Below the pieces are notes generated by a model. It made no database searches. It was not told the DNA's origin and saw only the letters and a program-made list of their open reading frames with translations. Positions 36,160 to 48,440 of a DNA stretch of 64,000 bases are shown one piece after another. A program made the translations under genes and the position numbers. How positions within the stretch are numbered: the stretch's first letter is position 1; each line of letters opens with the position of its first letter. Source of the stretch: Uloborus plumipes (Eukaryota > Arthropoda > Arachnida > Araneae > Uloboridae); assembly GCA_038373865.1 (NCBI GenBank), contig JAXGGA010005583.1:1-64000 (forward strand), read 5' to 3'.

Positions 36160-36617
36160 CAGGGACGTATTTAAGATGTGGGTTTTTGGGGCTCAAACCC
36201 CCTCCGATTATCTTCAAAACTGCTCCAAACAATGCTTTTTCCTACCCTTTTTCCTTAAAAATATTATTACTATTTTATTTTTAATTTTTCTCTTAAAAAT
36301 GAAATTATCATTATTGAATGATAGTACAAATTAATTGATTTTTCTGCAGTATTTATCTTTATAGAAGTTTTTGCATACAGAAGTTCATATACAACAATAC
36401 ACATTTTTAACTGGGGCGAAGATGCTTTGTATACATCAGATTTTTTTTCTTTATTGGAAAGATATGTTATTTTATTTTTCATATTAATGCCCTTTAAGAA
36501 TATACTGTAAGAAAAAGCAATAGAATATAGAACATGAATTCATTTTTTATCATATAGATTTCAGAAGAAATGTGTTGGTAAAACCCTCCCCAAAACAATA
36601 GTCTGGTTACTGCCCTG
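36160..36617. mobile_element. Non-autonomous hAT-like element
   Basis: The left end is CAGGGACGTATTTAAG. The reverse complement of the right end is CAGGGCAGTAACCAGAC, and both arms lead into a GGGG-rich stretch (TTTTGGGGCTCAAACCCC on the left, TTTTGGGGAGGGTTT on the right). The flanks are CACCCTAC (36152-36159) and CACTCTAC (36618-36625), an 8-bp duplication with one mismatch. CAGGG ends and 8-bp duplications are typical of hAT. It measures 458 bp and carries no transposase; the frames inside it are incidental. Confidence 0.7.
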
Positions 36618-36625
36618 CACTCTAC

Positions 36626-39600
36626 TATATTAAAACATGAAAGCTTTACTTACAGTTAAAACTTCAGTTAAAGCATTTTTGGTTTAATTTTAATAGAATT
36701 GCTACATTAATTAAAAATGGAGACATGATACCAAAATATTTTCCGCAAATAATCGAGTTAACTACTTATTCCAACTAAAGCGGTTCTTATCATTTACCGA
36801 TAATATAACCATTAGTTGGCGTGCGTCCAAATATATATTCTATATAAGCACCTCAAATTTCGTTTCCCCAGAAAAGTCAATAAGATAAATTAGTCTGCGT
36901 TCGCAAGTTGTAGGATAGTGAATCTCATTTCTCCACTATTGAGATGCGTTCGTTTTGCTAAACACCTTCGGGTTTTAACATGGATTTTGAACTCCATGTT
37001 TCAATTCAGTCTTCATGTGTCAAACACAGCGGTAACTGCCTCGGTTACTTTAAATTGTTGCGTAAAACAACTCGGGTGCCTTAGGGGAAATGTTCCGGGA
37101 GCTCGTTGATTTCTTTTAGGAATAATTAATTGCCTCGAGCGCTTTGCCGCAAAACTCAGTCTTTTGGGGGTAAACTGCTTAAAATTTTACAATGTTGCAT
37201 AAATAATCCTTTACTGTTTCATCCCTTATCATTTATAACCAGTTTCACTTTATTTGCTTACTCATTTGTCTTTGCGGATTTTTTGTGTTATTGATTGACA
37301 TGTTCACGAAAATTCAGAAAAGAACATTGAATAATGACTTCAATGTCAATGTTTTGACAAATGACTTACAAAAAACCCAAAAAATAATAATTGGATAAAT
37401 GCAAACCTTGCCTCGATCAGTAATATTAACTATTTAAAACTGTATTGAAACGTTCTTGTTAAAATGAAAATGTTTTTTAAAGTAAGTACTCAGTTTTTTT
37501 TCTTAGCGTTATAATTTATCAAATGCATTCAATTTTCATTAGTTTTACGTCTTTTACTGATCATTAACGTATCTACCGTTATTAATCAGTAAACATTATA
37601 TACATATGAGCTATTGACAGCAAAAGTCATGTAGTGCAACAAAACACTTTCATCACTTATGATTCCAACGTCTCATGAGTGCAAAGGGTTATTTTAACTG
37701 GAAAAAAAAATCTACAACGAAAATTTCATGAAATTAGTTTTAGCATAAATACGAGCAGTAGAAAGTAAAAATGACGTAAGTGTTTCATTGAGTTTTACTG
37801 ATTTTGTTCTCAACGGATATCTGTGTGTATAACAACTGGTTAATAGTGTAATATATGTATTTAAAACACATAGACAGGAATTCTAACACATGGACTAATC
37901 CATAAACCTGATACAGAACAGGTGCCGTAATGAACATAATGTGATCACACATTTTTAAAAGGTTTATTATGCAGAATTCCTCTTTTTTCATGTAACAATA
38001 TATATTGCAGAATCAAAACAAATTTACACAGTCATCCAAGACCAACAATAGTACATATTACTGTTGTTTTTAATCTTAGATTGCTTTCTTTTGCGCCGAG
38101 GTGACAATATATAGCCTTATTGATTTTTAAAATTTGGAATCTCCAAAAACACTGAAAGGAAACTCAATGAAGAAAATATTTTCAAGAGCTATGGTGTAGC
38201 CTAAAGAGAGGCATAATAAAACAACTGTTTCTTAAACTTGGCAGGAGTCTTTAACGACTTTCTTGAGAGGTTTCCATCTACTCTACACAGAGATTGCTAT
38301 GTTAAAATGCTGTGATCTTCAGCTTTGAGTACATGAACTATGCCAACAGCAATTATAACCTCATTTACTTTCAATTCGTGTCATCCTTGGCAAATTTTCT
38401 CTCGACTTCCTTCAACGATGAGTAAGTAAAAGATGAATACCAGCAAAATGTCCTTTTTGTTCGCATTTTGGTTTGTTATAGGCTTTTTTTTTTTTTTCAT
38501 CTAACGGTTTAAACATTTTTATTGGTGCGTTAATGAGTCACTATATTCCATTGTTTACACTTAAACTGTGTTAAGCAAAACAATTGCTGACTAAATGAAT
38601 CTTTCAAGCTATATATAATGATGCAATGCTCATTATCCGTCATGAAAACAATTTTCTTAGAAAAGGAAAGATACATAAGAGATTTAGCGCTAAGTTACAC
38701 AACATACAAATACTTGCATGGTGCAAGATTGTGCTATGATTAACTATTTTTCTAATTCATTATTATATATAGTCCTATCAAACTGACGCAAAAAATTTGT
38801 TTTTTCATCATTGCTTCTGAAAAGAATCAATAAATCAAATATTTATCATACCTCTTTTCTTTTTCAAAGAACCTTTTCGCTGTTTTTTGTCATAATGTAA
38901 TATGTTACATTAATTTATTTTAATATTAATTTCTTTCGTCCCTAAGTTAAAAAGCCTTAAATCCTTTAAGTTATAAGCCTAAGAGCCTTTGAAAGAGTTG
39001 AAAGGCATAATTTTTATGTGTTATTTATATTTATTTGGTAAACAATTTTGTATTTTCTATTTTGAAATATAGGGTTTTTTTTTTTAATTTCTCTAAAATA
39101 GATTTTTTTAGACACATTGACACCATTTTTGTTTTACTGCTTAAACATTTTTAGAAGCAGATATTAAAGTTAATTTAATAATTCAAACTGTCCAACGACA
39201 CACAGCTGCATTTACACTGAAATTTTGTGTATGTGTGTGTTTAGAGCGGAATTTTTAGGGCGGTCATTTTTATGAAAGTTTCTTTTTTTTCATCCCTTAA
39301 ACCATTAAATATTTGCATTAACCTAACGAAATCAGGCTCAAATATCTCTTTCTCAAACATATTAATGCATTTTCAGTGAAATGTTTTTCTACGTAATGAA
39401 TTGCATCATATCACCTTAAGGATGAAGTGCAAAAAGAATGGCAAATTGACCTTATTAAAAAGGATGTTATTTAAAAGGATGTGGAAATATGTATTCCTTA
39501 TTTATTTTATTCAGTGGAATAAAATGACATTATACTTTCTTTCCAAGTTTGATGAAAATGAAAAACTTATAGTTGTGTCTAAACGCCATTTTCATTAAAA

Positions 39601-41785
39601 TTTTAAACGGTTTAAAATGCATTTTAAAAATATGTAGTACTTGATTTTAAAAAAAAAGAAACAATCTACGGCTAAAATTTAGAATGGTAGACTAAATAAC
39701 TTAGTCTACCATCCCAGAAATAAAATATAATTAAAAAAAAAAAAAACTTATTCTAGAAAATCTATCTCTGACTAGCTGAAGTTTGAGAAATCTATGTTAA
39801 TCTATCTTTGACTGTCAAACGGCGTTTAATGTAGACATTACATTAGACACATGCTTTAATCTATGAAATGGCTATCAATTTTAATGTTTGATATTATTTT
39901 GAATATCATTATTGCATAAACTGCTATTATTATTGCATAATAAATTATTGCATTATCAATGATATGTGTGAGGGTGTATAAAAAGTTATGTATAAATATA
40001 TGTATACATAAATATATATATTTCTACTTTTCTTATTACACTCTAAAGTATATGATGTGTGCATTCTGTTCTGTATTTTAAATAACGATTAGCGACGTTA
40101 AATGCTCTTCAACGAGCTTTGATTAAACTTGAACAAAATCCAAGTGTGTATACAGTAAAACACATAAATAAGTCAAAATAACTGCAGTAAAATCGTTACC
40201 AAGTAATAAATTTCGGAGCACAAATTTATCCTAAATGTAATATTTTACTTTCCTTTTATAGTTAATCAAACATTTTTCTCAACCGTTATTTTGATTAATG
40301 GAGAGGGGTAACATTAATAAAAATAAGCAGTAAATTCCCTTTTCCAAATAAAATATTTCACAAAAGATTTCTTTCTCTTTCTGCGGTACTTAGGAAAATC
40401 AATTAATTATTCACTCAATCTGTTTCGAGATAATGAAAGTGATTCGTGTAAAAGATAGAGTGTAAAACAGATTTAATTAATCTTGATAGAAGCTTTTTCT
40501 TTTTATAAAGTGGCGTCTATCGAAAGGTGGGAAGTTTTCTTTTTTAATCTCAAATCAGGCTTTAAAAGTCGAATGAAAAATTGATTTCCTGAAGATTTCC
40601 GCCAAAAGAATACATTTTTCGGTTCGGTTAGTAATGTTTAAATCATGTGTGTATGTATAGCATAGTTTACAGAAAGGCATTAGTATTGCATCTTTTCATG
40701 CAGACGTAATAATATGCCTCGTTAATTATATAAATGTGTTAAATAAATTAAGTGAAAAAATAAAATTTCAAATTTTATTATGCTGATTTTTGACTCAAAA
40801 ATTACATAAAATAAAATGAGAGCGTTTGTAATGACTTGCACTGATTAACCAATTTTTTAAAGAAGGCTAATGCATAATATGTTTTGTAATTTGATTTGTA
40901 TATAATAAAGTGTTTTCGCATTAATACAATATTAGCTTAAGATCAGGGCTCACTGCGAGGAGGGCATAAGGGTCAATTCCCTCGTTCGCAGAACCTTTGG
41001 CTTTAAACCATACTGCCAGTGCCAATACGAGTTTGTGTCAGAAGCAATTTTGTGACCGAATTATCCCTCCTCCCCTCCCTCCACAAAGTAAATTTCGGTT
41101 GTGCTAGTAAATATTTACGTTTAAACTTGGAGTTTTTTTTTTCTTTCTCTCTTTTTTTTTTTGCTTAATTTTGTGTTTATTTATTTATTTTGAACAAATT
41201 TAATATATCAGTGCAAGGCATTTTTAACATCTTGTATATTGAAGTATATCCTGCACCAGTTATTGTGTTTATTAAGGAAGCAAATCTAAGAGAAAAAACA
41301 ATATTTTAAAGGATTTACAGGAGATGCTTCTTAATGGTAAAGATAATGTAGCATAGTGATTTGCTTTTATGTTAAACTGAAATGCTGCAAGAAGCTTCGA
41401 AAAGATTTTTCCTGAACATTTTGTATTGTAACATTAATTGGGGGGGGGGGGGGGCTATTATCTTCTCCTGTACTTTCGCATAGTTTACTTCTTGAAAATG
41501 AATTGAATTCGTCTAAAAACTTTGTCGACGCGCAAGCGTGTATGTGTTTTGAATAATTATTCAATTGTTTGAATAATACTTGTTTTCCCAAATTGATTAT
41601 GAATTGAGACAAGAGGAGAAATATTAGTACTATAAAAGGTTTGTTTGTTTTTTCTTTTTTTTTTTTTTTAAATGTATTTTAGTGCATTATAAAATGGATT
41701 CTTTATAAGCCTGGGTTCATTTTTAAACTTTTTTGAAAAAAAAAAAAAAAGTAATGAGTACTCAGAAAAAAAACCAGTTTAATTC
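36626..41785. other. AT-rich stretch
   Basis: The 36900-37160 segment is GC-richer, with a 63-codon frame (starting MNLISPLLRCVRFAKHLRVL) and a TAATTAATTGCC motif. It could be an exon or regulatory block but lacks good splice sites. Near 40960 a GCGAGG...CCTCGTTCGC fold is visible. Otherwise nothing. Confidence 0.4.
39684..39712. repeat. Short perfect hairpin
   Basis: ATGGTAGACTAA, a 5-nt loop ATAAC, then TTAGTCTACCAT: a 12-bp perfect stem. There is no T run directly after it and no neighbouring gene, so no terminator role is proposed. Confidence 0.6.
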
Positions 41786-42195
41786 TCAACAAACTATAAT
41801 CCTAAGCGTTTCTGGAAATATCATTCTCAGAAAAAAAGAAAAGCAGCCCTTCGGCATCAAAAGCAGACGCAAAAGATTTTCATAGCTTCCTTCTTCTTGA
41901 ATCTCTATTTTCCTTTGAAAGTAGGTATTCACCCTACTAAGTAGATACTTGCCCTCACATTTGCAGCAATTTGAACTTGAAAACACAAAATGAATATTAT
42001 CTCGTTTTCTCCATGTTCTTAAAAGTGAATTGGGGAAATCTTTCAAGGTTATGTACCTGTGTCTTTTTATTTGAGTTTCTACCAAATCAAGTTTTATCCA
42101 AAATGTTTTATCGCCTGACAAGCAAACTGTATCCGTGCTTTTTCTGTTTTCCTTTTCGGTTAATGAAAATAGGAATTCGAGTACAAATAGTTAAA
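41786..42195 (-). CDS. Unrecognised long open frame
   Basis: The minus strand is stop-free for about 136 codons. It includes TEKENRKSTDTVCLSGDK, IKRHRYITLKDFPNSLLRTW and a C-rich NCCKCEGKYLLSRVNTY, ending at 41786. There is no ATG at its head (a TTG lies at 42121), so if real it would be an exon; several AG dinucleotides near 42160-42170 could serve as acceptors. The opposite strand also holds a 123-codon frame (41971-42342), but that is Phe/Leu-rich as expected for an antisense shadow. The length is close to the limit expected by chance in 64 kb of such sequence, and no domain is seen. Confidence 0.25.
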
Positions 42196-42342
42196 TTTTC
42201 TTTTGAATGTTTGTTAAAAATAGTAATTAAGATACGAAATAAAATTGTACTTTTACATCTTATCTTATTTTACGCCGTATTTATTTATCATTTTCACGTT
42301 AGTTCTTTTTTTCCTTTTAATCATTTATATTTTATCATATGA

Positions 42343-45225
42343 ACATTTTAAAGTTATATATCTCTCTCTCTCTCTCTACCCGATTATTTTGCCTCAATAG
42401 CATTCAAATTGATAAATATATTTAATGGCTGTTTCTACTTTTACGATTCATTCTTTTAAAATGCTCGTAAATATGTTTTTTTGTTATTTTCACACATAAT
42501 CCCCTCCCCCCAACCGTGCTATGTTTAATGTCTAAATTTAAATTCTTGGAGGGGGTGTTTAAACATTTATTAACAGGTATTTCACCCATTTAAACATACA
42601 TATATATTACATATATGTACTTTGAAAATGTTTTATAGCATTTTTACCGCTCTAATAATTAAAAAAAAAAGGTTATCTTTTCTGACTTCAAAAGAAAAAG
42701 CTTACAAAATATTTTGAAAGGTATCTGAATTTTATTTTCATTTTTATTGGTCTGAAAATGTCTAACTATTACAATTTTTCTGATTTAGGCGTGTAGTTTA
42801 CTTTTTTATAATTTTTAACTAAAGTTTTTTTTCCCGCTTGATAAATTACGAAGAATTCACTGTTTGTAAAAACTTTATCCTTTTAAACTTATAATGCATA
42901 AAATATACTTGAAATGCAAAAAGTATTTTTTCTCCTTGTTCCATTTGGCAACAAAAATCAAGAGAACTGTAACACGAATAAACTACATTTCATCTTTTTA
43001 TTTCATGAATTTGTAAAAATATTTCTTCTATAATTAATTTCTTTAATGCAGTTAAGATCTTCATTATTTTACTACTTATGCACGCTTCAGTTATTGATTG
43101 AGCTTGATGAATAATATTTGATACACTGACTTAAAAACACACACAAACCGCATTAATATTTCCTTTATTTTTTGAAATAATTATATTATTAATAAAGTAT
43201 TTCATTCGTAAAAACAGTTTTCTAAACTGAGAGAATGTTGCTTTTACCCTTTACTAAATATCCAAAAAGGAGTAAAAGAAAGTTTTCTTAATAATGAAAA
43301 TAATTAGTTGAGTATAAATGGAAGTCTGGCACTCATTTAGTTAATCTCAATTTATTTTCTTATTGTATTATTTTATAAATATTATTTGTATTCTCTATTC
43401 CTCTTTTTCTTATTTCCGAGATAAACACATAAATCATTTAAAATGTTTCTTTATTTTGCGTAGTTTTTTTTTTCTTTTGTATTTTTGGCAAGAAATTGAT
43501 TAACACGGATTTTAATTACCATTAACATGAACATATTTTTTTTCTTTTTTTTGTTCCTCAGTTAATAACCTTAGAAACATAAGTAAATTTGAAAATGGCG
43601 CTAGTGCTGTGCTTGTTCAATTATACCTTCTTAGAATTTCTATCATTATAATTGCACACAAGGCGGATATCCTTCAATACATAATATTGTTATTGTTCTA
43701 ACATGTACTATTTACATTGGAAGCATAACAAGACTTAGATGAAAATATTGAAGTAAAACGAGGAAAATATTAAATGTAAGATTTTCTCTCTCTCTTTTTT
43801 TTTCAATTTATTGTATAAATAGGCCTTTTAACATTTAGCTTTGTTCATAGGGTTAATATTTGGCAGGTACAATTCAATGTACCAAATTGGGCATCTAATT
43901 TATTTTAAATAATATCTAAGAATAATTTTTAAGGGTCACAGTTCCTCAAAAATGACTAAACGACCAAAAATGGTTTTATTGCTTCTTTCAACAGTAAAAA
44001 AATATTTAAAACACTCGGGAAAAGAAGCGTTGCCCTAATTCAATTATATATAAAGTTATGATTGACTTTAGGGCATGCACGCTATGTGTTCTAATGGAAA
44101 GTTATTTTTCTCGATAATCAGCTTTTAGTGTTTTCGTGTTACTGGAATCGCTAAGGATTTTTTCTGTTAATGATATAGCTTGAAAACAATATGCTTAACA
44201 AAATTGTGCATTGAATAAGCAGTTTATAAATTTCTAAAATATTTAGCTCTTGTTAAGCCACTAAAAACAAAATTTTCTAAGATTTTTTTTACATAAAAGG
44301 TCACAAAATACTTTCAACTCAATGTGTAGGAAAATGAATGCACAATTTTTTAGAGGGGACTCTTGTGAAATCGTATCAAAAAGAAACTTTGAAATAAGGG
44401 ACAAAACAAAAAAGCCTTGGGTTTTTAAAAACTGAATTTCTTAAATTTCTTAAAATTTTCAAATTAAAGAGAAAAAAAGTGGGAAACATTTTTAATGTTT
44501 GAAAATGAATTATTGGTTTTAAATAAGTGTAGAAATAATGGTTTCAAAGAATTACACTTTTTACATAAATTTAAGAAAATTGTTAGAAAATTACTGTGAC
44601 CCCTTAAATAAATATCTTTGTATAAAAGTAAATTAGGGTAACCCAACGTTTATAAACTTACCTTTGCAGTATTTGCGCCTTTAAATTACCCAGATTTAAT
44701 TTGCAAGTGTTTAGAATTTTGAAATTTAACATAAGTGTAACGGATGCAATCACGTTTTTATCGTGAGCACATGCAAATTACGTACACTAGTTGTTGACAA
44801 GAAGTGTCAACCACTCAATTCCACGGTTATTTGAATCAGTTAAATTTGAGAGAGATTCACTGTGAAAATGAAACAGTCTGTCCGTGTTAGACAATTTCTA
44901 GGTTAGTTAATGCTGCTAGAGTACAAGTGCATTGTGAGGAAAACAATATGTTAGTTTTATCCAACTTGGATCCAATATAGCCTCCTGATACTTTGTTTTC
45001 CATGAATGTAATGTCTTTGTGACGTGTCATAATTAAACGTTATTTTGTTTTAAACCATCTCTTTGTTGTTCTAAGGGAATACAAAGGCAGAAGAAGAAAG
45101 TCTTTTGAAGACAAACTTAAAATAAAGGAAATTTCACAACATAGAAACTTCCTGTTTTAATAAATGAAAACAATGAAATGTTGTGACTGTTTGAAACACT
45201 TTTGTAATTGGTCTTCTCGTTTCAG
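42343..45225. other. AT-rich stretch
   Basis: No gene recognised. CT microsatellite at 42361. The area 44820-44910 contains a possible short first-exon motif (MKQSVRVRQFL then AG/GTTAGT) that I could not support further. Confidence 0.45.
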
Positions 45226-45330
45226 TTGTTATATTGAGCAGAAATCGAGAATTAAGTTTCGTGAACAAATTGTTTCTAATGTTCTAAGTCATCAGGAGTC
45301 GACTCACAGAATCGACAGACTAGGGTTCGT
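45226..45330 (+). CDS. Candidate internal exon, 105 bp
   Basis: A good acceptor (GGTCTTCTCGTTTCAG ending at 45225) and a donor (TTCGT/GTAAGC at 45331) bracket 105 bp. One phase is fully open: CYIEQKSRIKFREQIVSNVL followed by SHQESTHRIDRLGF. The length is a multiple of three, so inclusion would preserve frame. No neighbouring exon was identified on this strand and the family is unknown. Confidence 0.33.
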
Positions 45331-45845
45331 GTAAGCAATGTAATGCTTTCAAATGATGAGAATAAAATTGGTGGATCCTCGAACTTCCGTTAAAAGACAA
45401 AGTGTTTACCAGGAAATTTTCAGGTGTAGAATGTTTCTGAAATTAGATTAAAAACACTTGTTTTAGTAACATATGAAAATTAATTATTGTTTTAGAATCA
45501 ATATTCTAAAATTATCACAACAGTGAACAAAAAAAAAAAAGTATTTTAACCTGTTTAAATAAAGTAGAGCAACGAGCGTCGTGTAAAACAAACTAAATGA
45601 TTAATAAGTTAGGAGTTGAATAATATTGATCCAAGAGAAATTATTTTTGGTGATGGCCAAAATTAGCTCACACGCAAATCACCGTTAATTTTTACAAAAG
45701 TTTGTTTTGAAAATCTATCAGGTAGTTCACTTCCTTTTGTTTTGATACGATCACCATTAGTAAATTCAAAAAAATCTTTAAAAAATCAGGAATTTGTGTT
45801 CCAAGCAACGCATTAGTTAAAGCCTCAAGATAACTTATGACATAT

Positions 45846-45953
45846 CCCAAGTAGCACGCTTCGTTTTTTAAAGGTTGTAAAATGGTTATTAACGTTGTGA
45901 CAACCGCTTAAAAGCGTTTATAAAACGTTTTAAGGTTATTTGTGCTACCTGGG
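45846..45953. mobile_element. Small MITE with CCCARGTAGCAC ends
   Basis: A 108-bp segment bounded by CCCAAGTAGCAC and its complement GTGCTACCTGGG, each preceded or followed by AT. Internal short inverted repeats (AAGGTTGT...ACAACC and TTAAAAGCG...CGTTTTAA-like) add to the fold. No coding capacity; superfamily unknown. Confidence 0.5.
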
Positions 45954-47689
45954 ATGTGGTGTTAACTACAAAACATTCTAAAACCGGCATTTAGAAGCAG
46001 AGTGTATTTAGTGAAGAATAAATCTTTGAGGTACAAAGTGCGAATGATAGGAAAAGTATAATTTGTCTATGCTAAACATTTTAGATTTAGCTCTGACAAA
46101 TTGCTATTTAACGCATTATAGCAAGACTACGTGATGAAAGTCTTTTATATGTTGCTCTAGCCTTGAACTCATTTTACTCAAAATCTGATTTTGTCTACCG
46201 TTTGCTTTTGATTTCTAAAATTTAATTGAAAATTTCAATCTTCTAACAATTGTGTCGTTTTAATCAAAATTTTTAAAGTTGCTATCAAAATACGTAGCAA
46301 AGGACTGAAATAAATAAGAGAAAAAATTCAGAGTTCAAAACATAAATATTTTATATTTATCTTCTTTGAGGGATTCTTTTAGTGCCAGAAAAAATGAGCG
46401 ATAGGTTGCAATTGTTAATAGTTTACCGTTATGCAATTAACAACCATTTAGGAAATGTAAAAGGGAGTCACACCAGCCACAACTATACTAAATGATAAAA
46501 AAGTTAGGAATTAAAATCTATCTGTCAATCACCACCAAAATCACTACCGCAAAAAAAAAGAAAAAAGCTCGATGAAAGTTTACAAAATCAATGAAGTAAT
46601 TTATAACATATTAGCCACCAAAAGTAAGAATGTAGCTGTGCAAATGTTTCGGCAAATGTTATCATATCATATTACCTTCGATCTGACTCATTGTACAGTA
46701 GCAATAATAAACAGCAGTCTCGAAATAAGGCGAACGTTCTGATGTTGTCGTGTAACATAACGAATATGTTTCATTAAAATAAAACTTTTTTGTTCATTTA
46801 CTCTGTTGTTTGATTTTATTACTTGCATTTTTCACACTAAATTAGTAGGCAATTGCTAACAAACAAACATATGCTGAAACTACCGAATTGTCCGTAAAAC
46901 AATCTGTATGACAATAGTTGTTATAAATTGCTAAATCGTAACAAATTCATTTATTATCCACCAAATAATGAGATTCGGTGAGCTTAGACATCTTCTCTAC
47001 GGGAGGAAACAAATGAGAAAAGGGTTTGGGCTTTCATCCAAAGCTCCAGAGACTAAAAGACTTTGAATATATTTCGCCATTTCCCCTGATTCTATATCTC
47101 TCCTTTCTGCTAGTCAAGACATGTCAAAACACATTTGTCGAAGTGTTCTTCTATCGATATTTGGATGTAGCTAAGCTGAAGTAAAGCAAAACAAAGAATA
47201 TTTTCGACAATATGTTTCGTCATGTTGAGGCTGGTTGCATTTTTGTTTAGGTTTCTCTATGTCAAGATGTTGAAAGGAAAACCGACCAAATGTAAAATTA
47301 CTTTAACTTGTTATATATATACATATTTTTTTTAACTTGTGGATCGTTTATATTAAAATCAAGCCTCATTAGAGTGAGCTCCAAGGGCCTTTCAAAATAA
47401 TATCGTCTTAACCGTAGTCTGTCTTACAGGCTAAAAAATATACGACTATCCCCAGGACAGGCTTAGAGAATGCAGCTTGTCTTAACAATAATTAGGCTTA
47501 AGCGTGTTCGAACTAATAATGTTTGACTTTGTAGCTCATCAGAAAAAATGCCTTGGTCTTTCTTTTCTTAGTTGAATGTGACTTATGAAAGGATTTTAGG
47601 ATTTTTTAGCAATACCTAAATAAGATTTAGTTTAGTTTGTTATACAAATAATAACAAATGTTATAACATGTTATTAATTATATTAGTAT

Positions 47690-48330
47690 ATCCCAAAAAT
47701 ACCCTGAACAATCTCTACATTTGTTCCTAAAAAGTCTTCATTGAGTTTTAACAGCAGTACTTACAAAGTAAAAAAAATGCCCCCCAAAAACTTCCATTAG
47801 AATGAAGACAATAGTTCTCAAAATTCTCATTAAAAATGTTGCCTAAAATATCCCTTTAGAATAAGAATATCAGTTTTTAAAATACTTTACGGAAAAGAGA
47901 AGAGTTATTAGCTTTAACCCTCTCGGCACCCTGGACCTCATATGAGGCTCCTACTTTTGAACTCAATTTTGGAAGAAGTAAACACTTAAAATGATTTTTT
48001 TTTTCACTTAGGAGCCTCATATGTGATCTACATGAATAGGTGGAGTCACTGACGGAAAAAAAATCATTTTAAGTGTTTACTTCTTCCAAAATTGAGTTCA
48101 AAAGTAGGAGCCTCATATGAGGTCTAGGGTGCCGAGAGGGTTAAACTAGCATCAACAATCCCTCTAAAACTACCTATCCGAATGATGGAAATAGCTCCAA
48201 AACGATCTCTCAGAATGAGAAAAATAAGTTTAAAAAAAAATCAGTATTTTTTTTTCAAAACCTTATTAGAATTAGACCAATAGCTTCAAAAAATCATTTT
48301 GAAAAAGTTTGTAAAAAGTGCCAAGTAGAA
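47690..48330. repeat. Degenerate tandem repeat interrupted by a TTAA MITE
   Basis: Several diverged units share the skeleton AAAA-x-TTCC/ATTAGAATxAG...ATAGxTTC (for example near 47790, 47840, 48175, 48210 and 48265). The piggyBac-like element 47918-48140 sits inside the series. Unit length varies (about 30-60 bp), so the call is tentative. Confidence 0.3.
47918..48140. mobile_element. piggyBac-like palindromic MITE
   Basis: TTAA flanks both ends (47914-47917 and 48141-48144). The termini are CCCTCTCGGCACCCTGG and its near-perfect complement. Arms of roughly 85-90 bp are almost identical (both contain CTCATATGAGG and the AGTAGGAGCC block) around a ~55-bp loop. The length of 223 bp nearly equals that of the TTAA element at 25674, but the terminal sequence differs, so it belongs to a different subfamily. 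The high arm identity suggests a young copy. Confidence 0.87.
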
Positions 48331-48440
48331 TAATAACTTCAGTCGATCAAAATTCACATCAGCATCAGTAATCTGAAATAATGCCCATTCAAAAAGTTCC
48401 TATTAGATTAATGTCTGCATAATTATGCCCGAATTTTTGA

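Noticed and set aside
36125..36482. Two frames of about 70 codons
   Set aside because: They fall inside the non-autonomous hAT-like element and are not conserved transposase.
41971..42342. 123-codon plus-strand open frame
   Set aside because: Phe/Leu/Ile-rich and antisense to a more protein-like minus-strand frame; composition typical of T-rich shadow sequence.
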